The position numbers and the translations under genes are program-made. Below the pieces are notes generated by a model, which was not told the origin of the DNA, did not search any database, and was given only the letters and a program-made list of their open reading frames with translations. Source: Fimbriimonas sp. (GTDB taxonomy: Bacteria > Armatimonadota > Fimbriimonadia > Fimbriimonadales > Fimbriimonadaceae). Taken from it: a DNA stretch of 64,000 nt. The stretch is taken from assembly GCA_031292555.1 (NCBI GenBank), contig JARLGV010000022.1, positions 1-64,000 of the forward strand, given 5' to 3'. Position 1 is the stretch's first letter. Every line of letters begins with the position of its first letter. This document shows, in pieces, positions 26,023-35,079 of this stretch.

Positions 26023-28098
26023 ATGAATCAGCCGCTCCCGCATCTCGATACGGACGTGTCTCCCGCGCCGGTCGCCACTCAGATACCCGTTCAAACCGTG
26101 CTCCACGGGGAAACCCTCGTCGACGAGTTCGCGTGGCTTCGCGGCAAAGAGAAGCCCGAGGTTATCGACTACCTGAACGCGGAAAACGCCTATCAAGAAG
26201 CGATGTTGCTGCCGACCAAGGACCTTCAAACAAGCATCTACAACGAAATCCTGGGACGGCTCAAGGAGGACGACCAGACGGCGCCCGTCATCAAGGGAGG
26301 CTGGCTCTACTACAGCCGTACCGAGGCGGGCAAGAGCTATCCGATTCGGTGCCGAAAGCGGCCGCGGGGCAAAGAAGTCGTGCTGCTCGATCAAAACCGG
26401 CTTGCGGAAGGGAAGGCTTTCCTATCGGTCGGTATATTCGAAGTCAGCCCCGACGGGAACCAGCTCGCGTATTCGACCGACGAGACCGGCTACCGTCAGT
26501 ACAAACTCCATGTCAAGAACCTTCGTACGGGCGAGTTGCGAGAGAACCTAGTCGAGCGGATCGACTCGATGGAATGGGCCTCGGACAGCCGCACGATCTT
26601 CTATGTCCAAGAGGATCCGGTTACGAAACGTTCTTGTCAGCTCTTTCGCATGAGCCTCAAGGCAATGGAGCCGACGCTCGTGTTGCAGGAAGACGATGGC
26701 CTATTCGATATCTACCTGTACAAGACCCAGGACAAGAGTCTCTTCGTGTTCGGAAGCGTCAGCAAGGAGGAGAACGACGTGTTTGTGGTTCCCTCGGATC
26801 ATCCGGACAGGGCTCCGACTTCGGTCTTTCCCAGACGGGCGAAGGAACGATATGGCCTTGACCACAATGGCGGCCGCTACTTCGTCCGCACGGACAAAGA
26901 CGCCAAGAACTTCCGGGTGATTTCTTGTCCGGTCTCCGATCCTTCAAGCTGGACGGACGTCGTGCCCCACGATCCCGAAGTGCGTATCTCGGCGTTCCTC
27001 ACACTCAAAGGGCAATTGGTCGTTAGCGACCGGTCGAACGGCCTTCCCGGCCTTCGGGTCGTCGATCTTGGTACGGGAACGACGAAGCGACTGAGCTTTG
27101 GGGACGCCATATACATGGCAGGGATTCACGAGAACGCCGAGTTCGACACCGACCGGGTCCGTCTTTACTACGCCTCGCCGGTGAAGCCGATGAAGGTTAT
27201 CGACCTGAATCTGTCGACCGGCAAACGACGGGTCGTGAAATCGACGGAAGTGACAGGCTTCGACGGCTCAAAATACACCACCAAACGGGTTTGGGCGACC
27301 GCAAGCGATGGAACGCGAGTCCCCGTCGGACTCGTCTATCGCAGAGACCGGCCTTCCAATCCAAGTCCCACGCTTCTTTACGCCTACGGATCGTACGGCG
27401 CCTCGTCGAGTTTCGGATTCAGCTCGAACGTCGTGAGCCTTCTCGACCGAGGGTTCGTGTACGCCGTCGCTCAGATCCGAGGCGGAGGAGATATGGGCGA
27501 GGAGTGGTACGACGCGGGAAAGATGGCCAACAAGATGAATACGTTCACGGACTTCATCGCTTGCGCCGATCATCTGGTCGAGGCGGGAATTGCCGATCGC
27601 GGCAAGCTTGCGATCATGGGTGGAAGTGCGGGAGGCCTGTTGATGGGCGCCGTCCTCAATCTTCGACCAGACCTATGCAAGGCGGCGCTTGTACTCGTTC
27701 CGTTCGTAGACGTCATTAACACGATGCTGGACGAATCGCTGCCGCTTACAACCAGCGAGTTCAACGAGTGGGGCAATCCCAAGATTGAAGACCAGTACCG
27801 TTGGATCCGCGCCTATAGCCCCTATGAGAACATTCGCTCGGTTCCGTATCCGGCGATTCTCGTGGTGACCAGCCTGAACGACAGCCAGGTCGCATACCAC
27901 GAGCCGGCCAAATATGTGGCGCGCATGCGAGCCAGGAGGTCAGATTCGAACCCGTTGTTGTTCAAATGCCGAATGGACGGCGGACACGGCGGGGCTTCCG
28001 GTCGGTACGACTCGATCAAGGACGTGGCCATGCAGTATGCATTTGTGCTGGCCGCGATGAGCGAAGGTTTAGCCGGCGCCGAGCTTCAGGCGTCTTGA
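26023..28098 (+). CDS. ptrB: Oligopeptidase B (prolyl oligopeptidase family S9A)
   Basis: 691 residues, the family's length. Cuts short peptides after Arg/Lys; cytoplasmic. An N-terminal beta-propeller (about 70-400) includes YYSRTEAGKSYPIRCR. The C-terminal alpha/beta hydrolase carries GGSAGGLLMGAVLN (catalytic Ser), the Asp in TSLNDSQVAYHEPAKY, and the His in DGGHGGASGRYDS; these versions are typical of oligopeptidase B rather than prolyl oligopeptidase. RGGGDMGEEWYDAGKM precedes the nucleophile as usual. AGGAGAG at 26012-26018 is a good Shine-Dalgarno site for ATG 26023. Its last 30 bp overlap the convergent HEAT-repeat gene. Confidence 0.92.
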   Translation: MNQPLPHLDTDVSPAPVATQIPVQTVLHGETLVDEFAWLRGKEKPEVIDYLNAENAYQEAMLLPTKDLQTSIYNEILGRLKEDDQTAPVIKGGWLYYSRTEAGKSYPIRCRKRPRGKEVVLLDQNRLAEGKAFLSVGIFEVSPDGNQLAYSTDETGYRQYKLHVKNLRTGELRENLVERIDSMEWASDSRTIFYVQEDPVTKRSCQLFRMSLKAMEPTLVLQEDDGLFDIYLYKTQDKSLFVFGSVSKEENDVFVVPSDHPDRAPTSVFPRRAKERYGLDHNGGRYFVRTDKDAKNFRVISCPVSDPSSWTDVVPHDPEVRISAFLTLKGQLVVSDRSNGLPGLRVVDLGTGTTKRLSFGDAIYMAGIHENAEFDTDRVRLYYASPVKPMKVIDLNLSTGKRRVVKSTEVTGFDGSKYTTKRVWATASDGTRVPVGLVYRRDRPSNPSPTLLYAYGSYGASSSFGFSSNVVSLLDRGFVYAVAQIRGGGDMGEEWYDAGKMANKMNTFTDFIACADHLVEAGIADRGKLAIMGGSAGGLLMGAVLNLRPDLCKAALVLVPFVDVINTMLDESLPLTTSEFNEWGNPKIEDQYRWIRAYSPYENIRSVPYPAILVVTSLNDSQVAYHEPAKYVARMRARRSDSNPLLFKCRMDGGHGGASGRYDSIKDVAMQYAFVLAAMSEGLAGAELQAS

Positions 28099-29403
28099 GG
28101 CGAGTGCCCCAAGCGCGCCTGCCGATGAGTCGGCGCTCAGCCTTTCGAGCGCCGTACGTCCTTTTGACGTAGTCGTGAGCGATTTCAGGATCGCGTCGAT
28201 CACATCGCCTTGATCATCGGCATTTTTGAGCTTCACCGTGCCAATCAATTGGGACACTAGTTCAGGTCGTCCGGTGCACGACCGGGCCGCTTGGATCGTC
28301 GTCGATGGGTCCGAGAGACCGGACTCAATGATTGAATCGGCGTATTGGGTGCGAATGCCCCCTGCCACGACGAGCATCGTGTGCCTTCTGGACTGATCGG
28401 TGGCCTCGAGGTTATCGCCCTGGTCTGATTCCGGCCCCAATCCGGACATTGCTTTCAGACCAAGGCGAAGCGCGGGATCGCCGGCGAGCTGGAGCGCTGA
28501 GATCGCGCTTTCCCGTATCGTTTGATCGGCATTCTGCGTATATTGCCAGTCGAGGACCTCGGCGCTTTCCGTGCCGATTCGCCCGAGACCAAGGGCGGCT
28601 TGAGCTCGCAAGGGAGTAGGCAGAGAAACATTGCGCAGAACGTCTGACATCAGGGGTTCAGTCGATGGCTCGCCGATGGTTGCAAGCGCCGTGAAGTAAC
28701 TGAGACGCTCCTCCTCCTTGCTTCCATGGTAGAGCGTGAGAAGTTTGGGTACCGCCTGCACGGCTCGCAACTTGCCGAGCGCGTCGACCGCAGCCAGACG
28801 AGTATCCTTGTCCTTCTGGTCCAAGTAGGGCAATGTCGGAGCGATCGCATCGGTGCCGGACGAGACGAGATAGGCGATCGCGTTCGGGCGCGCATCGTTA
28901 ACAGAAAGTTGCTTGTCGACGAGCGGAATTGCCCTCGTTCCTGCTTTACGAAGTGCGGTCGCGATCGCAAGCTGCTGGAAGCTTCCTGGCAGATTGAACT
29001 GGGCCGCAACTGCGTCCGGATGAACCAGCGCGACGCGCGAGAGGGAGTCGGTTAAGGCTTTGCGTGCAACTGGGTCAAAGCTGTCGAGCAGTTTGCCGCA
29101 AAGGGCCGCTAGAGGCGCATCGTCGTAGTGGCCGATGTTCTGGGCCATTTTTAGGCGTCTTTCCGGCCCAAGGTTTTTGAAAAAGGTGGTGATGTCCGGG
29201 CGCTCTGAAGCTCCCTTGAAGAACTCTCGCTGGGAATCGCCCTCCGGGCCGATCGCTACTGCGATGTCTCGGCGAAGCGAGACCGCATTGTATATGGCGA
29301 GGATCACACCGATGGAAACGATGGTGATGAGGCTCCTGATTGTCCTAACCAACCGGCTGGCGTTCTTTGGAGCCTTAGCTTTGCCCTCATCCTTGCGTCG
29401 CAC
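28069..29403 (-). CDS. Membrane-anchored HEAT-repeat protein
   Basis: 444 residues. A short basic N-terminus (MRRKDEGKAKAPK) is followed by one transmembrane helix, SLITIVSIGVILAIYNAVSL, so the bulk probably lies outside the cytoplasm. From about 90 on there are repeated 30-residue helical pairs of the HEAT/PBS-lyase type, e.g. KDTRLAAVDALGKLRAVQAV, LRAQAALGLGRIGTE and TIRESAISALQLAG. A scaffolding or protein-protein role is the usual guess for such proteins; no partner can be named. GTG start; TATTCT at 29418-29413 is a candidate -10 placed 9 nt before it. The 3' end overlaps ptrB by 30 bp tail to tail. Confidence 0.75.
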   Translation of the reverse strand: MRRKDEGKAKAPKNASRLVRTIRSLITIVSIGVILAIYNAVSLRRDIAVAIGPEGDSQREFFKGASERPDITTFFKNLGPERRLKMAQNIGHYDDAPLAALCGKLLDSFDPVARKALTDSLSRVALVHPDAVAAQFNLPGSFQQLAIATALRKAGTRAIPLVDKQLSVNDARPNAIAYLVSSGTDAIAPTLPYLDQKDKDTRLAAVDALGKLRAVQAVPKLLTLYHGSKEEERLSYFTALATIGEPSTEPLMSDVLRNVSLPTPLRAQAALGLGRIGTESAEVLDWQYTQNADQTIRESAISALQLAGDPALRLGLKAMSGLGPESDQGDNLEATDQSRRHTMLVVAGGIRTQYADSIIESGLSDPSTTIQAARSCTGRPELVSQLIGTVKLKNADDQGDVIDAILKSLTTTSKGRTALERLSADSSAGALGALASRRLKLGAG

Positions 29404-29457
29404 GTCAGCTACAGAATAGCATGGCCAGACTCAAAGCCCAAGAGCCCACCAACCGGG

Positions 29458-30012
29458 CTAGTACTCAAGAGACGGAAAGAGGGCGCCAAGGAGCTCGGGC
29501 CGTTCGAAAGCCATCTTCCTCTCGAATCGACACAGGCGTGCCACGATACAACTGGGGAACCTCGACACGCGCTCGTTGTAGTGCTCGATGATCTGGTTGT
29601 AATACTCCCGAGCTACTGCGATCTTCTGTTCAGCGAGCATCACCTGCGAGTGGATCAAGGCAGCCTCGTCGTCCATGTGCAGCAAAGTACACGATTCGGA
29701 TACACGGAATAGATGCAGCAAAGCGCGACTCAGGTGGCTGGATGCCGCCATCCTCTCCTCTTGCGTGGAAGCTGAGATCGCGTGCTTCCGAGCCCGAATC
29801 ACGTGAAGTAGGACCTCACGCTCATTCTCGGCGTACTTGGCAACGGCGAGGAGCAGGTGGGGAAGCAGTTCATGGTGCTTTCCCATCTGCTCATCCATAT
29901 GTCGAAGAGCCATTCGGCTTTGGTGGTGCAACCATGCGAGCCGATAGTATAGAAATCCGCCATATGTGGCCAGACTTGCCGGCACTAGAAGATAAAGTAC
30001 GGATGCCCTCAT
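29458..30012 (-). CDS. lemA: LemA family membrane protein
   Basis: 184 residues. One N-terminal transmembrane helix (VLYLLVPASLATYGGFLYYR), then the LemA helical bundle: ALRHMDEQMGKHHELLPHLL (R/N-x-LD-Q-x+R-xLIPNL in the family), YAENEREVLLHVIRARKHAI, a third helix with LHMDDEAALIHSQVMLAEQKI, and the signature end ARESYNQ-like AREYYNQIIEHYNERVSRFP. The function of LemA proteins is not settled; they span the cytoplasmic membrane with most of the protein outside. It follows the small lipoprotein gene by 24 bp and is likely co-transcribed with it. Confidence 0.85.
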   Translation of the reverse strand: MRASVLYLLVPASLATYGGFLYYRLAWLHHQSRMALRHMDEQMGKHHELLPHLLLAVAKYAENEREVLLHVIRARKHAISASTQEERMAASSHLSRALLHLFRVSESCTLLHMDDEAALIHSQVMLAEQKIAVAREYYNQIIEHYNERVSRFPSCIVARLCRFERKMAFERPELLGALFPSLEY

Positions 30013-30036
30013 CGCGTGGCTCTGGGATCAATCAAA

Positions 30037-30498
30037 CTACGGACGAGAACGGGCGTCGGTTGCGATTCGTATCAATTGGACGGGCGTGGGATCGGGCCCA
30101 TGGGGATCGGTAAATGTGATGGTTCCATCGGCACGTCCGCGAAGTTTCATCGCCGGATACATCTTCTCGAGGCGATCTCGGTCACGATTCAGTGCGCGGT
30201 CGAGGGTCGAGGTGACTTGAAGCGTCGCCTGATTTCCGTCGATCGAAACCTCGCCTGATATCGGCATGCCTCGATAGAGCATGTCAAACCGGTTGTTGGG
30301 CTGAAAGATCACCTTGACTTCGCTCAATGTATTTACAACGTCCGGATTGGCGCCCGGCACGGCATCGATCTTTTGTTGGCCGATCCACTGCCCCTCGAAC
30401 GCGAAACGCGGCTTGTCGGAACATCCGACCAAGTTCAGGACGGCCAAGGCCAGAGTTAGGGCCGTGCCTAAAGCTATAATCGAAGGGATGGCCCTCAT
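30037..30498 (-). CDS. Small lipoprotein of unknown function
   Basis: About 153 residues from ATG 30498. MRAIPSIIALGTALTLALAV leads to the lipobox LVGC (Cys near residue 26), so a lipid-anchored protein. The mature part is beta-rich: FEGQWIGQQKID, VIFQPNNRFDMLYRG, GEVSIDGNQATLQ and GTITFTDP, the rhythm of a lipocalin-like or DUF-type small barrel that reports on a small molecule or covers a surface. An upstream extension to 30558 would hide the signal sequence. Its start codon region overlaps that of purL head to head (30488-30498), which is unusual. Followed by lemA 24 bp later. Confidence 0.7.
   Translation of the reverse strand: MRAIPSIIALGTALTLALAVLNLVGCSDKPRFAFEGQWIGQQKIDAVPGANPDVVNTLSEVKVIFQPNNRFDMLYRGMPISGEVSIDGNQATLQVTSTLDRALNRDRDRLEKMYPAMKLRGRADGTITFTDPHGPDPTPVQLIRIATDARSRP
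30475..30480 (+). promoter_or_regulatory. -10 box of purL (leaderless)
   Basis: A perfect TATAAT, 7 nt before ATG 30488, lying inside the first codons of the divergent lipoprotein gene. A transcript starting about 7 nt downstream would begin at the ATG. No -35 match is evident. Confidence 0.55.
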
Positions 30499-32752
30499 CA
30501 CCCCCGAAGTGTACACGTCGATGGGATTGAACGATGGTGAGTACGACCTCATCCTCAAACTCCTCGAAAGAGAACCCAGCTACACCGAACTTGGCATGTT
30601 CGCCGTTATGTGGAGCGAGCATTGCGGCTACAAATACTCGCGGCCCGTGCTTGCCTACTTCAAGCGCTACAAAGAAGCGATGGAAGGCGAGGGTCTGGAG
30701 AACGCCGGCATCGTCGACATTGGCGACGGCCTTGGCATCACGATGAAAGTGGAGTCCCACAATCATCCGTCTGCGGTCGAGCCCTACGAGGGCGCCGCAA
30801 CCGGAGTGGGCGGAATCATCCGTGACATCCTCACGATGGGTGCTCGCCCAATCGCTGGATTGAACTCGCTCCGCTTCGGGTCGATCACTGGGTCTACGGA
30901 GCCGGCAGACGTGGTGGAGCGTAACCGGTACCTTTTCGAGCACGTTGTGGCCGGTATCGCCGGATACGGCAACTGCGTCGGCGTGCCAACCGTCGCCGGC
31001 GAAGTCGGGTTTCATCGCCGCTACAGCGGAAACCCGCTCGTCAACGCAATGTGCGTGGGCATCTTGAAGCTCGATGAGGTCACAACCGCCGCCGCGTCTG
31101 GCCTTGGAAATCCGGTGATCTACCTGGGCTCCGCGACCGGCAAGGACGGCATTCACGGGGCAACTTTCGCCAGCGACGCCCTGGGAGAGGATAACGACGC
31201 CAAGCGTCCCAACGTCCAGATCGGAGACCCGTTCGCCGAAAAGCTGTTGATCGAGGCGACATTGGAAGCCCTTCAGACCGGAGCGGTCGTAGCTATTCAG
31301 GACATGGGCGCCGCAGGACTCACCTGCTCAACGGTGGAGATGGCCAGCAAGGGCAGTGTCGGCATGACCGTTGACCTTGACCTCGTGCCGATGCGCGAAG
31401 ACGACATGACGGCCTATGAGCTTTTGCTTAGCGAGAGCCAAGAACGCATGCTGGCGGTCGCCGAGAAGGGACGTGAGGGCGAAGTACTCGAGGTCTTTCA
31501 TCGATGGGGGCTCAAAGCCGTCGTCATCGGACATGTGACCGATGACGGAGTGGTCACGATCACTCGTCACGGGGCGGTCGAGGCGTGCGTCGATCCCAAG
31601 CTTTTGACTGACCATTGCCCGGTATATCAGAGCACAACTCAGGTGCCGGACTATTTCCACAAGGCTTCCCACTTCGATCCGTCCACGGTTCCTCAGGCCG
31701 ACTTGAGATCGTCGCTCTTGAAGCTGATGGGTTCGCCGGAAATCGCTAGCAAGCGCTGGATTTACGAGCAATATGACCAGCAGGTTCAAACCCAGACTGC
31801 GCTGATCTGCGGCTATGGAGATGCAGCCGTACTTGCGCCGAGAGGCACTACCAAAGGAATCGCGCTCAAGATCGACGGCAATTCACGCTACTGCTACCAG
31901 CACCCATATCGGGGCGGTCAACACGCGGTTGTCGAAGCGGCTCGTAATGTCGCCTGCACCGGCGCCGAGCCCAAGGCAGTCACCGATGGCCTGAACTTCG
32001 GTAACCCGACCTATCCGCACGTGTACTGGCAGTTCAGCGAAGCGGTCAAAGGGATCGCGGACGCCGCCGAAGTCATGGAAACGCCAGTGATAAGCGGAAA
32101 CGTCAGCTTCTACAATGAAAGCGATCTTGGAGAAGTCCTGCCGACGCCGTTGATCGGTATGGTTGGCGTCATCAAGCGGGCAGATAAGCGGGTAGGGATG
32201 GTCCCGCCGGAGCCATGCCACCTCGTCCTCTTGTCCACCCTGGACACGGGCGGAGAGCACGACGGGATCGGAGCAAGTGCTTATCTCGCCGAGATTCACG
32301 GACGTGAGGACGGCTATCCGGAGGCTCCCAATGTGGAGGCAGAAAAGAAGCTTTGTCAGGCGCTCGTCAAGGGCATCGACAACGGAACGATTCTCGCCGC
32401 TCACGACCTGAGCGACGGAGGTCTCGGAGTGGCCGCCGCCGAGATCGTGGTTGCGGGCGTCGGCGTGCAGATTATTTCCGTGCCACCGATCTATCACCGG
32501 CATGACGCGATGCTGTTCGGAGAGAACCCTGGCCGTGTAATGGTGGCTGTCCGGTCGGTATCGGCGATTCAAGAATTGGTTGACGCATTTGATATCCAGG
32601 CATATCCACTCGGACACATCGGCTACGGCGAGGATCTGACGGTGCACATCGGCGATCACATCGTCACTTGGAGCAAGCAGGAACTTACGGAAGCCTATGA
32701 AGGTTCAATTCCGGCAGCGATGGGGAAGACTGTGTCCCCGAATGTGGCGTAG
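30488..32752 (+). CDS. purL: Phosphoribosylformylglycinamidine synthase subunit PurL
   Basis: 754 residues, the small-PurL type that works with PurQ and PurS. Converts FGAR, ATP and glutamine-derived ammonia to FGAM in purine synthesis. Recognisable blocks: EPSYTELGMFAVMWSEHCGY, KVESHNHPSAVEPYEGAATG, GGIIRDILTMGARPIA, MGAAGLTCSTVEMASKG, SQERMLAV, and in the second half NPYRGGQHAV-like HPYRGGQHAVVEAAR, GNVSFYNES and AAHDLSDGGLGVAAAE. MALITPEVYTSMGLN at 30488 is the proper N-terminus; the frame continues upstream to 30314 only through antisense of the lipoprotein gene. purQ and purS are not in the window. The next gene starts 17 bp later. Confidence 0.93.
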   Translation: MALITPEVYTSMGLNDGEYDLILKLLEREPSYTELGMFAVMWSEHCGYKYSRPVLAYFKRYKEAMEGEGLENAGIVDIGDGLGITMKVESHNHPSAVEPYEGAATGVGGIIRDILTMGARPIAGLNSLRFGSITGSTEPADVVERNRYLFEHVVAGIAGYGNCVGVPTVAGEVGFHRRYSGNPLVNAMCVGILKLDEVTTAAASGLGNPVIYLGSATGKDGIHGATFASDALGEDNDAKRPNVQIGDPFAEKLLIEATLEALQTGAVVAIQDMGAAGLTCSTVEMASKGSVGMTVDLDLVPMREDDMTAYELLLSESQERMLAVAEKGREGEVLEVFHRWGLKAVVIGHVTDDGVVTITRHGAVEACVDPKLLTDHCPVYQSTTQVPDYFHKASHFDPSTVPQADLRSSLLKLMGSPEIASKRWIYEQYDQQVQTQTALICGYGDAAVLAPRGTTKGIALKIDGNSRYCYQHPYRGGQHAVVEAARNVACTGAEPKAVTDGLNFGNPTYPHVYWQFSEAVKGIADAAEVMETPVISGNVSFYNESDLGEVLPTPLIGMVGVIKRADKRVGMVPPEPCHLVLLSTLDTGGEHDGIGASAYLAEIHGREDGYPEAPNVEAEKKLCQALVKGIDNGTILAAHDLSDGGLGVAAAEIVVAGVGVQIISVPPIYHRHDAMLFGENPGRVMVAVRSVSAIQELVDAFDIQAYPLGHIGYGEDLTVHIGDHIVTWSKQELTEAYEGSIPAAMGKTVSPNVA

Positions 32753-32769
32753 GAATCTAAGAATTGACG

Positions 32770-34218
32770 ATGTCGACTATGAGGTTTTTTTCCATTGCCG
32801 GCATGGCCGCCCTGGCGTTGATCGCCAGTGGCCAAGCTCCTGACGAGGCCGCATTTGTGAAGCGCGTGAAGGACGCGGCAGAGCTCTACCGGCAAGGTAA
32901 GCAAACGGAGGCGCGAGTTGAATTCGAGGCACTGCACAAGCTAAATCCGCGAAGCTCGGACGTGGATGGCTGGCTCGGTTTTCTCTATCTCCGGGAGAAC
33001 AAGGCTGCGCTCGCCATTCCTCTGTTGCAGGACGCGGAGCTTCAGAAGCCACGGGACTTGGAAATCCAGATCGACCTGGGCAACGCGTATATGGCGAACG
33101 GCGATCTCGATAAGGCCATCGAAAAGTACCACACCGCTTCACGCATGAGCCCCACGATGTTCGAGCCGTACTATAACTGCGGCACAATCTATATTCGGCA
33201 GAAGTCGTTCGGTAAGGCGGTGCAGGCACTGTTGATCGCAAGCCGAATGAAACCCGGCGACGCTTACGTGCATAACAACTTGGGTGTGGCTTATGAGGGC
33301 CTTCACGAAGAGTCCAACGCGGCCAGAGCCTTCAAAAAGGCAGCCGATTTGAAGCCGGACGATCCGACTTTTACGCACAATGCGGGCCTTGCCCTTGCCA
33401 AGATCCGAAGCGCAGATGCATTGTCGTACCTGGAAAAGAGCCTTGGTGACGGTACCGACCCTGCTGTAGCTTTAGCTCTCGGCGAAGCCTATTCCCGTGC
33501 CGGTCGCACGGCCGACGCGCTTAAATACTACGAGGGGCTGCGAACGGCAGAGGCTCGAAACCCGACATTCTGGTTCAACCTCGGCGTTCTGCGCTCTCAG
33601 AATCACGATTCACAAGGGGCGGAGCAGGCGTACCGTCGGGTCCTTGACTTGAACCCGAACGACCTGGATGCGTTAAACAACCTGGGGCTGATGCTGTTTC
33701 GGCGCGGTGAGTTCGCGGAGGCAGCCACCCTGTTCGACAAGCTGACGGGTCTCAATCCAAGTTCCATAGCAGCCAAGCTGAACCTCGGTGCGGCCGCCGC
33801 AAAGTCCGGAGACCTGAAACGAGCAATAGCGGCTTGGAAGGAAGTCATCCGAATCGAACCGACTCAAGCCGGTGTACGCATGGACTTGGCCAACGCGCTC
33901 TGGGAGACTGGAGACGTCGAGAACGCCAAGTTGCACTATCTTCAAGTCCTAGGATCCGATAAGAACAACGCGGAAGCTCTTAACGGAGTTGGCCTTTGCC
34001 ATCTCAAAGCCGGTAAGTATGTTCAGGCCGAAGCGGCGTTTCGCTCGGCGATCGATGCCGACCCAAAGATGGTGGGCGCTTACAATAACCTTGCAGTGAC
34101 GCTGCAGAAGAGGAACCAAGCGGCGGATGCGATTAAGATTTTGGAAAAGGGACTCAAGATCGCTCCCAATAACGAGGAGTTACAGCGTAACCTTGCGAAA
34201 ATGCGAGGCGAAGGCTAG
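32770..34218 (+). CDS. Secreted TPR-repeat protein
   Basis: 482 residues from ATG 32770 (TTG 32764 and ATG 32782 are alternatives). Signal peptide MRFFSIAGMAALALIASGQA. The rest is about a dozen 34-residue tetratricopeptide repeats, each with the usual W/L-G-Y/A/F-A/E pattern: LNPRSSDVDGWLGFLYL, PDDPTFTHNAGLALAKI, DLDALNNLGLMLFRRG, NEEALNG-type KNNAEALNGVGLCHLKAG and PKMVGAYNNLAVTLQKR. An assembly or scaffold role in the periplasm or at the outer membrane is typical; the partner is unknown. Its stop codon TAG (34216-34218) is immediately followed by the TTG start of nadK, so the genes are one transcription unit. Confidence 0.82.
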   Translation: MSTMRFFSIAGMAALALIASGQAPDEAAFVKRVKDAAELYRQGKQTEARVEFEALHKLNPRSSDVDGWLGFLYLRENKAALAIPLLQDAELQKPRDLEIQIDLGNAYMANGDLDKAIEKYHTASRMSPTMFEPYYNCGTIYIRQKSFGKAVQALLIASRMKPGDAYVHNNLGVAYEGLHEESNAARAFKKAADLKPDDPTFTHNAGLALAKIRSADALSYLEKSLGDGTDPAVALALGEAYSRAGRTADALKYYEGLRTAEARNPTFWFNLGVLRSQNHDSQGAEQAYRRVLDLNPNDLDALNNLGLMLFRRGEFAEAATLFDKLTGLNPSSIAAKLNLGAAAAKSGDLKRAIAAWKEVIRIEPTQAGVRMDLANALWETGDVENAKLHYLQVLGSDKNNAEALNGVGLCHLKAGKYVQAEAAFRSAIDADPKMVGAYNNLAVTLQKRNQAADAIKILEKGLKIAPNNEELQRNLAKMRGEG

Positions 34219-35079
34219 TTGCGGGTTCATTTCGTTGGTAATGCGTACCGAGAGGACGCCCTCGCGGCGGTCGTCGACACCGCGCACTGGCTAAAGTCGA
34301 AAGGGATCGCTGCTGCCGTTGACACTGAAACGGGTCGTCACGTAAAACTTCCTGTCGTTTCTTCGGTCGAGTTCGGAGACGCCGACCTTGCCGTCGCCTT
34401 CGGCGGGGACGGGACCCTTATTCGAGCGGCTCATCTGTGCGCGGTATCGGGGACGCCCATTCTTGGCGTCTACTTTGGCCGTTTCGGCTTCGTGACTCAG
34501 TGCACCGGTGAGAACGTTCGTAGTTGCATTCAGTCGTATTTGGACGGCGCGGCGATCATTGAGGACCGGATGATGCTCCAGGCATTCCTTAGCCGAGCCG
34601 ACCAGGAAATTGCCGAGATTCACGCCCTTAACGAAATCGTACTTCAGCGCGACGTGACCGCACGCATGATGACTTTCGAAGTGGCCGTCGATGGCCATAA
34701 CCTGACTCGCTACCCGGCTGACGGTGTGCTGATTTCAACGCCGACCGGTTCGACGGGATACAACCTTTCTGCGGGTGGGCCGATTATCGATCCGACGGTT
34801 GAAGCGCTCGTGCTCACCGCCGTCGCTCCCCACACCCTATCCGCCCGAACGATGATCCTTCGATCCGATTCGACGATTCACCTGACGGTCGGGAGCCGGG
34901 GTGACGCCGTACTATCTGCCGACGGCCAGACCAGACTCCATATTCTAAGCGGCGACCAGATCCGTGTGACCCGATCGCCACGTGTAACCCGTTTGGTGAA
35001 AATTGACAAATATGACTTCCTGATCAAGTTGGGTCAACGCCTCTTTGCTGGTCAGGGAATGTTGGGAGACACGAATTGA
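34219..35079 (+). CDS. nadK: NAD kinase
   Basis: 286 residues. Phosphorylates NAD+ to NADP+. Motifs: FGGDGTLIRAAH (GGDGT active-site loop) near residue 58, GRFGFVTQ, HALNEIVLQRD (NE/D motif) near 137, DGVLISTPTGSTGYNLSAGG near 172-192, and SADGQ near the end. The start is TTG at 34219 with no gap after the TPR gene, which implies translational coupling. The end overlaps the next gene as TTGA. Confidence is high because all three catalytic motifs are intact. Confidence 0.93.
   Translation: MRVHFVGNAYREDALAAVVDTAHWLKSKGIAAAVDTETGRHVKLPVVSSVEFGDADLAVAFGGDGTLIRAAHLCAVSGTPILGVYFGRFGFVTQCTGENVRSCIQSYLDGAAIIEDRMMLQAFLSRADQEIAEIHALNEIVLQRDVTARMMTFEVAVDGHNLTRYPADGVLISTPTGSTGYNLSAGGPIIDPTVEALVLTAVAPHTLSARTMILRSDSTIHLTVGSRGDAVLSADGQTRLHILSGDQIRVTRSPRVTRLVKIDKYDFLIKLGQRLFAGQGMLGDTN

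Noticed and set aside
25899-26861. 320-codon ORF in an alternate frame of ptrB
   Set aside because: Out-of-frame shadow; ptrB has all catalytic residues.
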